A stretch of DNA of 64,000 nucleotides from Channa striata (Eukaryota; Chordata; Actinopteri; Anabantiformes; Channidae), in assembly GCA_033026295.1 (NCBI GenBank), contig CM065187.1, forward strand, positions 18,696,388 to 18,760,387. The letters run 5' to 3'. The stretch's first letter is position 1. The number at the start of each line of letters is the position of its first letter. A model generated the notes under the pieces. That model was given only the letters and a program-made list of their open reading frames with translations, was not told the DNA's origin and did no database searches. The translations under genes and the position numbers were made by a program. Shown one piece after another: positions 32,311 to 43,945 of the stretch.

Positions 32311-35300
32311 GTAAAATGCACAACTTCATAAGTAATCCAATGTAACGGCTCCAACAATGATATGTGAGAAACAAACCCAGGACATCTTATCTCTTAAAAG
32401 TATGAAATTTGCAAATATTTTACGTTTTTTCACTATTCTTTCTTAAAAATAACATACTAAAAAATAAAAAATACTTTTTGAAAAAGATTTTTGAATTGTA
32501 CATGTACCCCATAGAGGGAATACTGAGGATGATTTACTGTAAAGGAAATAATGTTATAGCAACATGCAAAATAATGTCACTGTCTGTCATCTATATAAAT
32601 CTTTACAGTTCCACCCACATGTATTGACTGTTTTGTGAAAATAATATATCTGTATATAATTATCACCAAGCACAGTAAGGCTTTGCTTTCCTTTTAGCTA
32701 AGTGCTAATGTCACATATTGAAAGCACTGCAACACTTTCTGACATTTCAGAAACATACTGCATTTTTAATTTTTTTGTAGAAATTCAAACTTACCGAACA
32801 ACACTGCAGAACTATTTGCTTATAAAATTTTCTGAATCGCAGTGGCGTTAGCTTATGCTGCACAATGTACCTAGCAGGTTAGCATGCTAACATTTTCATG
32901 CAGACCACCCGTTGGCAAAAAGTTAGCAATTTACTGCTTACTAAAATCTATTTTCAAAAACAATGGAACAAATCACTCAAAAGAAATTATACCTACATGA
33001 AAGAAAATAATAAAATAAATAAAAACAATTAATGCTGGATTTTGAATTTGTATGTTGTAATTTTGGCATCATCTTGTTTGTGTTTCTTATTATGGACTGA
33101 AAATGTTTTATGTTTTCCATACATCACTTTTTTTATAGGAAATAAATCAATGTATTTAACATCCAAGGCGTGTCTTTGCTGTTCTGTCAGTGTGCAGTCA
33201 ATTATTCTACTCATGGGACTTATTGCCCACACTTTTTGAAAAGAGTAAGTATAAGTTCTCCTTGTGGTTTGTTTCTTTGCTGAACGGACAAATAAAAAAT
33301 CAAATTCAGTTATAATCCTTATAACTGAAGATACATTTTGGAACATGCAGTTGCACTGAAGCAGAGTGATGCATTGGCTGGATGTTTGTGGTGAAAGATC
33401 AGTGATGTTAGAAACAGGCCGGGTTTGTGTCTGCAACAGATGGAGCAGTGGAGGACAATGAAAGGAGGACAGGATCTGTGAGGCTTCCATGGGCTACAGG
33501 GAGGACCTTGAGTCTGCCGATGACAAAGAGCTTCTGCTGGCAGTGTTTACAGGTGGCGTTCAGTTTATTGTCCATTCTTTTTGATGATGTTTGAAGGATT
33601 TTAGCCTCCCAAATGTCCCACTGGTGATTCTATTGTGGTTGTGTGAAAGTCAAGGCATGTTGACTAAAAGCAGCTTTTTTTAGATTGAAAGACTTTTGAG
33701 AGGCTACCAAATGAGAACGCTTCTGAGACCCAAGTGACCTATGCCTTTGGTGTTACTGGATTTAACAAAAAACTAATTTTTGTATCAGAAAAAACAATGT
33801 TTGATATTTACAGATATTGTACGTTTGTGGTCTCGCCATTTAAATATAAAATGATTTAATCTGTGCCATTGTATACTAGAACATATGAACATGGACACAT
33901 ATTTAGCAGTGTTTTAGAAGTGTCAATGTCAGTGAATCAACTACGCTCATCAAATTATCTATTACAACTATTTTTTAAAGGAAGATTGTGCTGATGCCCA
34001 GTGACTTTGGTGACATGTTCATCTGTAGTGCCACAAAGAGGTTAACATTTCTGTTTTTGTTTATGTAACTAATACATGACATACAATAAAAAGTGTTGTG
34101 ATCATCTGCCTTTAATTCTAATGCCAGAACAGTTCAAACATTGTTATGTCAAAATAGTTTGTTACTCCTACATTTGCATTTTTACCATTAAAATCCAAAG
34201 TTAACACACTGAAGCAGCCACATTATTGTGCTCTGTGTACTCTGGTTTATACATGTAAGTTGCCACAAACAACATAAAGTGGTCCTAAATTTCACATATA
34301 AAATATGTTTTTGATAAACTCTGTGAAGCTTGTAGCTCATATCGCTCAATGCAGCTGAGGGGGAACGTGGGGGAACGTGTTATAAAATGACTCAAATTTC
34401 AATTAAGAGCGGCTCAAAGATCCTGGGCTTTTCCTTCAACACCATGTCATAATTAATACAGTCTCTGTTTCTTTCTGTGCTTCTCTTTCTATGGCTTTCT
34501 GTTGTCCACATCAGTTGCCATCCCCTCGAGGTGAGCCCAGGACCTGTAATTATTATTTATTAAACTAATCCGAAGGCTCCCTGCATATAGCCGGTGAGAT
34601 CATGTTTTCACAGTGCCCACATAGTCACCAAGAGAACACCATGAGTTCCACCGGCACCCATTAATCATCCTCCCAGTCAGAATAGCTACAGAAAAGAATT
34701 TAAAGTAGATCCCTTAATGTACCCTCGGATCAAGTCATCAATCACAGCCTAATACGAGGTTGTAGAATAGAGGATATGTCTGATGGTGAGCTCACACTGT
34801 AGCGATTACCTGAAAATGTTTTATTATTTTTGCCATCTCAGGTTTAAGCGTGACAGATGAACGGAGGTGGGCAGTCGTTTGCTGGACTTGAGCACGGCTG
34901 GCATCTCCCTCTTTGATCTGAGCTGGGCCCAGGAACATCTTAAGTTCCCTTGATGGATGAGGGGATTTTTCCTACATTGTTTCTGGGACGAATAATGACT
35001 TTCTGTGGCTGTCCTCTTGTCTGGAAACAAAGCTGGAGGTCAGAGTAGAAATGCTGCTTGGCACCATAATATATGGCCGAGAAGATCGACTGTGAAAGTC
35101 GAAAGGTTTCTGGCTACTGTTCTGCACCTGAAGACATTAGCAATACATTGCATTATTTGGTTTTCTTGTCTACCTCATATAAGTCTTGGAAAGTGATTTA
35201 CAAAAAAGTTTAAAAGATCTAAACCATCTGTATTTCAATCACTTTGAAGCTGTGTAGAATAGGTGGAATACTGGTAAATAAAGCTGCCCCAGGAAATGGT

Positions 35301-36789
35301 GCTTTTTGGTAGCTCTCTCCACCAGGTGGTGATAGTGTTCTTAAAGTGTTTGACAATGATGTATTAAAATACATTTTCACATTTAATGCTGACTTTAGTT
35401 TGGTTTCGTGTTCACTTAATGGATCGGAGTGAAGGGCTCAAAACACTGTGATGTCGAGCTCCACTTTTGCACAAGTCGTGTTTGCATTCTTCTCTGATAT
35501 GGCTCTGTCTGCTCTTGGCTACGTGAATGAAATCCAGCACTGAGTCTGTTCACTGCTGATGTCACAGATGCCAAGTGTCTTAAAGGAATGTCACAGAAAT
35601 AGATGAATCATTGGCCACAAGGCTCATTCGATACAGATACAAACAGAAATATCTAAAAGCCATTCTTAATGTAATTCATTTACAAAGTATTTTAAACGTG
35701 GCAGTGGTTTCCTCACATCTGCTTCAGGTATATGATGCAGATAAACTGATGATGTAGCAACCATGAATATCCTGTTCTGCTTTGGTCCATTTGATGTTTT
35801 TGAGGCACACATCAAAGACTATTTTTTTTAGGCTGCAACCTTAAACTAACTGTAAGAAGCTGTGATTTTAATCTAGTAAACATGAATGTTACCAGTTTAA
35901 GAGATGAATGTGGAATAATTTGCCTTTGGAACTAACAGGGGCTCACTAATAATGTTTTCAGCTAATCCCCGCCAAGTTTTTTGTTTCTCATAGCAAAAAT
36001 AGTTTCATATCTACAAGAAAAATAGTCGGCAGTAAACTGCTGGGTAGTATTGAAGTCAAATATCTGTGTGAGAGGTTAAACTTCCATTACAAACAGGAAA
36101 CTCTAATGTTGCCAGGGTGATGTCGAAAACAGTTTTTAATTAAAAAAACACACACTCCCACATTTTATAATTACTGTGCATTGTAAATTGTTCTCAATGA
36201 GAGGCTGCCAATGAGCATCTCGCTGCTCCCAAGCAAGACATAAAATTGCACTAGGCTAGGCTAGCTGTTTTACCCTGGGATTGTATTTTTATTATTATTA
36301 TTTTAAGTGGAGCGGTGTAGTGACATAGTGACTTCTAAAGGAGTTATGAGTGAAGCTTGCCCGTCTGACCAGTGGGGAGCAATAATTAGACTATCTGAAG
36401 AGCTCTGCAGAGTGTGGTGGAGTTTAATGACTAAAATGCAGCTATTTCAGAGCTGGTGGAGGAAGAACTGGGCAGAGCAGAAAAGATTGATTCTGAGATT
36501 CATGTCAGCAATACACACCACAGCTTTAACGAGTATGGCATCACTACAAAGGCTAAATACAACTTAAAACTACTTATCTCAAAGAAAAATTAAAATGTGT
36601 TTTTTTCTGATGTATTCCTGATTTGTCTCCTTGAATGGAGACTTTTGATCATCTCCCAAATGCAGTTTTCAACCAAAATTAGCATTTTAGAGTTATGGTT
36701 AAACAGCGAAATGTTGCTGAAACAAAGACAAAATGGCAGCAAACAAACAGTGCCTGCATAGGAAGAATGGGAGGTGGGTTCTTTTAACC

Positions 36790-37098
36790 TTACTGTGCCC
36801 AGGGGTCCATTGCTTCATAATCTAAGCATAAACCTGGCAAATAAATGATGTATACAGCTTTACACTCAGCCCAACCGGTCAAGGCAGATGTTCGCCCACC
36901 CTGAGCCTGGTTCTGCTGGAGGTTTCTTCCGTTAAAGGGAGTTTTTCCTCTCCACTGTTGCCTATAGCTGCTCAAGGGGGATTTGTTGCGTTTTCTCTAA
37001 ATGTTTGTATAGTCTGGACTTTAATATATAAAGTACCTTGAGATGACCTTGTTGTAATTTGGCGATATATAAATAAAGTTAAATTGAATTGAATTGAA
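36790..37098 (+). mobile_element. common teleost interspersed repeat with (AATTG)n tail
   Basis: It contains the familiar fish repeat segments CTGGAGGTTTCTTCC, GGGAGTTTTTCCTCTCCACTG, ACCTTGAGATGACCTTGTTG and TTTGGCGATATATAAATAAA, and ends in AATTGAATTGAATTGAA. It has no coding capacity. I recognise it from teleost genomes but am not certain of its formal class; SINE-like with a variable 3' tail is most likely. Confidence 0.7.
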
Positions 37099-38615
37099 GG
37101 TACTGCAACACACTGTGATTGGGAAACTCAAGGCGAAATTTGAGGGATTGTTCCCAGAACAAACAAGACATACTTATTATCATATCAAGCAAAGCAGTAT
37201 TTAATGTTGCCATATGACAATAACAAACATAAATGTGTTGATGCCACTGAATGCAGAACCACAACTTACATTGCAGCCTACTAATGTGTTTGTCGTCAAA
37301 CACCTGGCCAGATGCCCCTGAAATTTTAGATAGACTTTTAGTGGAGTTGGTCTCATTCCAAAATGATCCTCAGCCAACTTGACAAAGTTCCACAAAACAG
37401 AAAAGCCTGTGTTCTTATGGCAAATTAATGTTTTACTTTCCTTAATTGCCACAAGTTCAGAATTTCCTAAACTGAAGAAAAAAAAATCTAATTATAATAA
37501 GATAAAACTATGAAATTTAATCAGCATGCTTAGGATGTGTGGGGGATGAGAGAAGATTAACAAAATCACCATGGTGTTTGGTTTCATGCAGCACTTTCAT
37601 GTTTTTGTCAACACTGAAGCCTCTGGTAGAGACTGCCTTAGACTTTTGGACTTTCTTCATAGTATTTAATTTCTGAAGGTATTGCCACAGTGATTTGGTG
37701 ACTCTTTTATGGAAGTAAAAAAAATGTATCCACTCTTAAAAATAAATGTCACAGCAAACACCATACATGTGCAAAGCTGATAAAAACAGTTCACCATCCA
37801 TCAAGATACTGCATTTTACATTTATACACTTTGCTTTGTGACTATAGATGCACTGAATGTGAACATACGATAAAGCATTTGTCTGCAAATTGAGTGACAA
37901 AAACAATGTGATAAATTTACCCGTCTGAAGTGTATTTTTGGTAATTTGCAAGTTTACGTTGAAATTGCTGTTTATTTTAAATGAATGCACTTTGTCTGCA
38001 TTCCAACAGAACACTTGATATCTAATGTTATATAAGTATTTAGTTCATCAGATACAAACTCTCATAAACCACTAACCCAGTTCAAAAACAATGTGTTCAA
38101 AATCGTGTGTTAACAAATTATAAGTCTAGACTTGATTATGTCATTAATTTATGAATAAATGCTTGATTGCATTATTACGTCATATAGAGTTTAACACCAG
38201 TCTAATTGCTTGATATAAAGTAACTGACCATCAATAGAGTTATTAATTATACAACACTTAAATATAATTCGTACCCTTCATGAAGGGTGCCATAAATTGT
38301 GACCTGATCTATAATTAGACACGATGTCATTAAACTTTATCCACAGTATCCACTTCCAGAAAATGATCATTTATGTTTTGATCATCAATTTCCTGTGTGT
38401 GGTTTATTAATTTGCTGTTTCTTGAGAAATTTGCATATGAAGTCATTGCGGTGTCAGTGTTATTTCCTAACCTACATGTGAACCTCTAATGAATAACTTG
38501 GATCAGATTTGAGCCTATGATTTCAATGCACTTGCTCATGCGCACTTTATGTCTCCTGTCACACCGTGTCAGTGTTATTTCTTCTTCTTTATATCAGCTC
38601 TGCTCTAAGCTTGTT

Positions 38616-38646
38616 TTGTTTACATCTCCGTTCCCTGACACGTGGG
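38616..38646 (+). promoter_or_regulatory. candidate FOXO and HIF sites upstream of bnip4
   Basis: TTGTTTAC at 38616-38623 is the consensus FOXO element. CACGTGGG at 38639-38646 contains the hypoxia response core ACGTG within an E-box. Both lie 230-260 bp before the ATG, next to a G-rich GC-box-like run at 38650-38670. Mammalian BNIP3 is an established HIF-1 and FOXO3 target. Use of these sites in this gene is inferred; short motifs also occur by chance. Confidence 0.45.
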
Positions 38647-38821
38647 ACAGGGTGGGGGGGCAGGGGATGGAGTGGAGGGGTGGAGTGAGAGCAGAGGAGG
38701 CGGATTAGCGCAGCGTCACTGCCCACTGTCCTCTCACAACAAACACAAGAGTGACTGAGGGAAGAACACACGGGGCAGAAACTCGTTTGCACCTGCTTGT
38801 CCTCTGCGGTCAGTGTCAGCA

Positions 38822-38848
38822 TCTCTCTCTCTCTCTCTCTCTCTCTCT
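38822..38848. repeat. (CT)n run in the bnip4 5' leader
   Basis: About 13 CT units, 29 bp before the bnip4 start codon, possibly within the 5'UTR. Confidence 0.9.
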
Positions 38849-38876
38849 TTGTCCACTCAGCCCTCGGCGATCAAAC

Positions 38877-38919
38877 ATGTCTCTGTCCGGCTCGCAGACA
38901 CCAGAGGACGGACTCTACG
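38877..38919 (+). CDS. bnip4: bnip4 exon 1
   Basis: It encodes MSLSGSQTPEDGLY and the first base of Gly15. The ATG is preceded by ATCAAAC, a fair Kozak context, and the exon ends at ACG|GTGAGT. The short N-terminus directly before the LIR matches the BNIP3 layout. Confidence 0.82.
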
Positions 38920-40775
38920 GTGAGTGAAGGTGGTACGTGTGGCAGGCCAATGTTTTGCTGTGGTAGCATGTCATTCATTCATTTGCATCTAAAGTCACAG
39001 TGCAGGTGATTGTTTGGAAGCTGCAAATAGAAGGTCATCATCACAGCTGATTTGTGTGTGTGTGCCAAGGGCGATTTGGCCACTTTCTAAATCCACAGTG
39101 CAAATGTAAACAATGTGGGTAAACAATGCAGCCGTTGACCTCGATTATTAGCCCATAGGATTTCCAGGACCGTGCAGACACTAAAGCGCCGAAGGAGAGA
39201 ACAGCATGCAGACTGAGCGCATGAGACACAAGGAGGTAGTTTAATAGTTGTCATTGTTGGTGCCACTGACACTGGCATTGTGTAAACGGATTCCCTGACT
39301 CACCTGTTTCTATCATGTAAGCCAATTAAGATGGGGAGATTTCCCGACACTTATAGCTCCAGTACTGGGCTGTGTGCACATTGCTTGGCAAACAGGAAGC
39401 TGGGAAAAACGTGAATGATGTTGCTGGTAGCAGGACACCGAGGGACTGTAAACAGATATTCGTATTCATTTATCTTTACTCTGCATAGAGATATGATAAC
39501 TTCCTTAAAATCACACCCAATTTTAAAGTTAGTGCAAGTTTTTTAAAAGCCTCAAAAGCACATTAGTGCAATTTAAACGAAATAACACAAAGCTTCTCTC
39601 TTTTTAATATAACGGCTATAAAAGGAACAGATTAGTGTGTATTTGAATTTCCAGAACATCATAAAAATAAAATGTGTTACATTATAGTTTAAATAGTTTC
39701 AATCTTTTATTGAGATTATTGCGAGTCGCGTGCATCAAGATAAACAGCTGATGGTGCTAATCCTTCAGTCAGGTGCCATGTTCGCTTGCTCAGGTTATGA
39801 TGCAGAATTAAATAAGTCACATAAGAAGTATGGCACAAGATTCATGTCTGTTGTTTAGGTTTATAGCACTATTGTTTTCCTCGTGGTGAATATGCACCAT
39901 GGTGTCCATGATGCACACAAAACGAAACAATTTCGATGGAAATCTTTTTTTGTTGAAATGAAATGAAATGAAAATGAACCTGTGGTCTCTCTCAAACACG
40001 CCTGTGTCCCCTTCTGTGACCCGACCTCTCACTGTAATCATTGCGTACAGTCCCTAACTCTTAGGCAAGCATTCCGAACAAAAATAAACCTGTTGTGCTG
40101 CATTGAGTCTTTTAACATCCAGCTCTTGTCCACATTACATAAAGCTGATTTGGCCGTGGCACAGATGAATGTGTACAGGATTGCACCATAGAAACTCTTT
40201 TAGTGCTGCACAGTGGTGACAGATAAGTCAGGCAGTGAGTTGTTATGTCATAACTCCCCTCTGTAGAAAAATAACTAGGGCAATGGCACAGCTTCCCCGC
40301 TCTGCCCCCACCCCCACCCCCACCCCCACCCTCCCTCCAGCTTTGTGTCCACTCAAATTTATGCTCTCTCTATTGCTGTTTGTGTGATTTATTAGTATCT
40401 TAAACCAGAGTAAAGTCACATTACAGACATGAAACGAGAGAGAAGGATGCTTCTGTTGGCAGGTGAGGAATCGGTATCTTTTACGAGGGAGAATCGAGCA
40501 GAGTGACGGGAGAGAAACTAGGGGAGAAAGGGAGAGGATGAATGGCTAATCTCTCACAGAAATAAGATCTTACGCAAGCAAACATGCTGTCAGCATGAGT
40601 TAGCCCTGCCCTACTGTGTAGCTGTAGGTGTGTGCACACCACACACACCAGCGAGCGTGTGTACATGTGTAAATCTCTTCCTGCACATGTACTCAATGAA
40701 CCTCTGTGTACACTCATTCATTTGCTGTATTTATTTCAAGAATTCATTGATGCTTCTCTCTGCTTCCCCATCCCT

Positions 40776-40815
<40 letters not shown>

Positions 40816-43562
40816 TGTGTTTGTCCAGCTGGGTTTCCATCCTGAATTTGACATCTTTCAGGTCATCCAGTGTCACGTCAGGACATCCACAGCGCTATTT
40901 ATAATTCACCATATGTCAGGGCACAACAACACACCACTGTCCACTCACTTCCACTCCACACTGAAGTTCAAAGCAAACAAAACAGACTACACTACCCACA
41001 AATCTCTTATAGGCCACGATTAAAGTAGAAATAATTGCTCTGACAAAAACATCAAGCCAGGTATGTTAGTTAAATAAGGTTTTGAACAGCATAATTTTAA
41101 GCCTTTGCAGGAATAGAACAGGTTGTTCTGTAGTAACTAATCAATAACTAAAAGTATTTCGGTTTTTTTATAAACATTTTACTTATTAGATAAAAATATT
41201 CATAAATAAATAGAAGCAGATTTGTGACTAAGCCTAGGTGCACATTTTATGACATTATGTGCAATGAAAAAACATATACAACAGATATTTTCATAAAAAC
41301 GCACACTGAATGCAAACGACTGTGGCTCTGAATCCCCATTGTTGTGTGCCTCCTTGCTGACTGCCTGAGCATCCTCACAAACTCTGCCGCTCCCGTTGTG
41401 TCTTCGTCAGGCTCCTGGGTTGAGCTGGAGGAGCTGATCGCCGCCGTGAGCCGAAGGGAGAGTCTGACAGGGCCGCAGGACAGCATCTCCTCCGCCCTGC
41501 AGGGGGAGTTGGAGAGAATCCTTCTGGAGGCACAGCTGGAGTGTGAGAGGAGCAGAGACAGGTGATGGTGCCGTTTGTTTGCATGGGCTCTTGTTCTGTT
41601 GTCTTTTGTTTAGTTTGGGGGATTAAGGCCTGAACACATCACAGTGATGTGTAAAAAATCATTTGCACAGTAATGAGTGTTTATTTTCCCTCCTGTTGTT
41701 TGTTCTAACAGAAATGTAGGATTATTAAGTTCTGTCTGTGTCTCGGCACATTGTGAACATCAGTATTTGTGGTCCACAGTCCTCCACAGGTGGTGACCCC
41801 ACAGTCCACTGGTTCCCCGAGACCCACTAGTGAGCAGGACAGTGACTGTGTCACCATACAGGTATCCACTGTCAAGCAGCACATCGAGGTCAACAAAGAT
41901 CAGATGTCACTGACTGCCTTTTGTTAGCTGCAATGCTAAAGAGATGTGAGCAAAAGAAATGTGGATGGATGGATCACTGGGGTTTTTCCTTCAGACTCAC
42001 CACACAGGCTTTATACAGGACATCGTATTACATCGGAACATGTTTTTAATGCATAACATAGGTGTTATACCAATTTCCATCAATTTCAGTATGTTTTCAA
42101 ATGACTTGCATAAGTTCTAATTGAGAAACTTATATCAGTGAATGTTTGTTTGCATTTACTGTAAATACTGCAGTGAGTTAGTCATACGTTATGTTGGCGT
42201 TACATTGTACTACACATCGTGTTGTGATCAGGGACCATTTGAAATATACTTTGGTGGTACGTTCAAACATGTCTGGCCTCCCAGAGGGAGTCCAACGAGT
42301 AGTTTTTCCTTTTAGAGAACTTCCTGCTATAGCAGCTCTTGCTAAATGATACGTGGTTTGAGATTTCTCCAAAGGTTGAGACTCAAGTTGTAAGCGAATA
42401 TCATTTCCAGTAACATGCAGCGTGTGCATGTGCTGATGCGCCTGTCCTGCTTTTCATTTTCTACTGTTGCACAACACTGGATTCTTTATGCACGTTGCAG
42501 GAGGAAGCTGAGCGGCGAGTGGAGACTGACTGGGTGTGGGACTGGTCCAGTCGACCTGAAAACATGCCACCAAAGTAACACCACTTCCATTGAGTTCGTT
42601 TTAGTCATGTAATGTTTTTGTGTTTTTTAATTCATCCTCAAATTGTAATTGTAATTTGTTTTAACATGTTTTAACTGTCTCTGCAGATACTAATGGTTGT
42701 TTTATAACGGTGGTTGTCTTATTAAACTAGTGTATTCAGATTTAGGCTTGTTCTACATTAAAAACTTATAAAAATAGAAAATATAAAAAATATGAATGAC
42801 ATTGATTTATTTACTGTCCAGTGTCTTTTCAGTTTGAGAACAAAAGCCTGTTTCACGATTACGTTTTAAATTTTCACATTTTATACCTTTGTGTATTGAG
42901 AAACACTCTCGTTTTTATTAACACGAGCACGTCAGACATTTTATCTTCTGCAGTACAATAAGTGAGTTTGACAGGTAGTAGTTCTTAATGGCCTCTTAGT
43001 GCTTCCTACATCTCTCTTGTGTTCTCATTAGCACTGTTTATGTTTTTTTACCTTCTTCTGCTTTCTCTCTCTCTGCATCTCTTTCCTCTCGTCCTCCTCC
43101 GTCTCTTCTCTCTGTGCAGAGAATTTGTGTTTCAGCACCCGAAGCAGCAGAGCTCCCTCAGTGTTAGGAAGACGGAGGTGATGAAGAGAGGAATTTTCTC
43201 CTCCGACGTTCTCTTTATCCTCGTTCCCTCATTGCTGGCTTCACACCTGCTCACACTGGGCGTAGGGTGAGTGACACACTGCACATAGACTCACTTTTTG
43301 CCAGTTTAGAGCAATTATTTATCTGCAGCAAATGCACAGCACTGTGCACTGTTTAAGGCCTGTTCCACTTCGCTACTGCTGCTTGATGCTTAATGTTACG
43401 TATGCAGTTTAAATTTTACAGAGGTGTCAAATTTACAACTTGGTCTTGCTGTTGTGCCGTCACTGTTTGAGACTGTATTGACTTAATTACTTCTCTCTCC
43501 TTTCTCTTTTTAGGATCTACATAGGAAAGCGATTGGCTGCTTCCACAACTAGCACACTGTGA
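38877..43562 (+). CDS. bnip4: BNIP3-family mitophagy receptor, probably bnip4
   Basis: The coding exons are 38877-38919, 41411-41561, 41780-41861, 42501-42574, 43120-43266 and 43514-43562. All introns are GT-AG and all phases agree. The product is 181 residues (human BNIP3 is 194). Family members sit in the outer mitochondrial membrane by a C-terminal anchor, recruit LC3/GABARAP for mitophagy and dimerise through the anchor. Seen here: LIR core WVEL (17-20); BH3-like ELERILLEAQ (47-56); Ser/Thr/Pro-rich middle; VWDWSSRPENMPPKEF (104-119); HPKQQSSLSVRK (123-134); GIFSSDVLF; a transmembrane helix (about 147-169); and a short KRLAASTTSTL tail. It is diverged from both BNIP3 and BNIP3L and lies beside insyn2b, which favours the fish third paralogue bnip4. 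Family identity is firm; the exact paralogue is inferred. Confidence 0.88.
40305..40331. repeat. (CCCCCA)4 run with G-quadruplex potential on the minus strand
   Basis: Four CCCCCA units and a further CCC lie in bnip4 intron 1. The complementary strand has five G-tracts separated by single T, a classic quadruplex-forming arrangement. No function is shown. Confidence 0.85.
40777..40813. repeat. (GT)n microsatellite
   Basis: An uninterrupted GT run of 37 bp in bnip4 intron 1. The rest of that intron (38920-41410) shows no other recognisable element apart from the C-rich run at 40305. Confidence 0.95.
41411..41561 (+). CDS. bnip4: bnip4 exon 2 with LIR and BH3-like segment
   Basis: Residues 15-64 follow a TCTTCGTCAG acceptor. 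GSWVELEEL carries the LC3-interacting core W17-x-x-L20, with acidic residues just after it and Ser16 directly before it; in BNIP3 the equivalent flanking Ser is a phospho-switch. GELERILLEAQLECERS aligns with the BNIP3 GDMEKILLDAQHESGRS-type segment. The donor is AG|GTGATG. Confidence 0.88.
41780..41861 (+). CDS. bnip4: bnip4 exon 3
   Basis: Residues 65-92 are Ser/Thr/Pro-rich (SPPQVVTPQSTGSPRP), with an acidic EQDSD stretch, matching the phosphorylatable, PEST-like linker of BNIP3. Acceptor TCCACAG, donor CAG|GTATCC. Confidence 0.75.
42501..42574 (+). CDS. bnip4: bnip4 exon 4
   Basis: It encodes EEAERRVETDWVWDWSSRPENMPP plus two bases of the Lys codon. DWxWDWSSRPENxPPKEF is a diagnostic BNIP3/BNIP3L signature. 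The donor is CCAAA|GTAACA; reading on would meet TAA at once, which fixes the boundary. Confidence 0.92.
43120..43266 (+). CDS. bnip4: bnip4 exon 5 with most of the transmembrane anchor
   Basis: Residues 117-166 include EFVFQHPK, the SVRK motif, GIFSSDVLF and the helix VPSLLASHLLTLGVG. Ser158 and His159 align with the BNIP3 Ser172/His173 dimer pair. Thr162 replaces the usual Ala176. The exon ends within the codon for Gly166 (the Gly180 equivalent). Confidence 0.92.
43514..43562 (+). CDS. bnip4: bnip4 exon 6, C-terminus and stop
   Basis: It completes Gly166 and encodes IYIGKRLAASTTSTL, then TGA at 43560-43562. IYIGKRL is shared with BNIP3L, and the Ser/Thr-rich tail is typical of the family. 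Gly170 aligns with Gly184 of BNIP3. Confidence 0.92.
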
Positions 43563-43939
43563 TGTCAGCTGTAGGCCAGTGCCCCCGTTTGCTAAGAGTC
43601 TGGCCAATAAGGTCGCATCCGCCCCCTCTACTGCACTAATTTGCCTCCTTCCCGCTTTGTCACGGGGCAACCGTAGGTTCCCGCCTGTCTGTATCTCTGT
43701 CTCTCTTCATCTGTACGTCTTTCTACCCAGCAGCACTCTGTGTCTCTGTCAGCCTCTCTGTCTCCCAGTCTGCGTGCGTCGTAGGACCTGGGGAGTGGAT
43801 GGATGCCAACCAATGAGTCAGACTGAGGTCACTTTTACTCTCCTTCTGAGTAACACTGATCTCAACCAGTATAATCAGCGAAGAGCGAGTGCTCAGATAC
43901 AAGATAAAGGAGAGAACAGGAGTTTTCCCCTGCTAGAAC

Positions 43940-43945
43940 AATAAA
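43940..43945 (+). terminator. candidate bnip4 polyadenylation signal
   Basis: AATAAA lies about 380 nt after the bnip4 stop codon. It is the first well-placed hexamer downstream; a further one occurs near 44506. Not confirmed by any transcript. Confidence 0.4.

Larger units (their letters stand above)
23809..38576. other. about 15 kb intergenic region between insyn2b and bnip4
   Basis: No recognised coding exon. The insyn2b promoter and any 5'UTR exons must lie in or beyond it, but none could be placed. It holds a pyrimidine-rich block (25967-26290), a TG array (26570-26618), a purine-rich block (26925-27115), a second pyrimidine/purine pair (30590-30905 and 31145-31560), an AT-rich palindrome (32269-32310) and a fish interspersed repeat (36790-37098). 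The 153-codon minus-strand frame at 33029-33490 resembles no known family. Confidence 0.6.

Noticed and set aside
33029..33490. 153-codon minus-strand frame
   Set aside because: The longest orphan frame outside genes, but in AT-rich DNA, with no recognisable motif, domain or splice context; a chance frame is more likely.
33490..33550. Possible first exon starting MGYREDLESADD on the plus strand
   Set aside because: Only about 22 codons with a weak donor, an upstream in-frame stop and no family match.
38273..38288. Perfect 16-bp palindrome ACCCTTCATGAAGGGT
   Set aside because: Too short to be notable in 64 kb and not associated with any gene feature.
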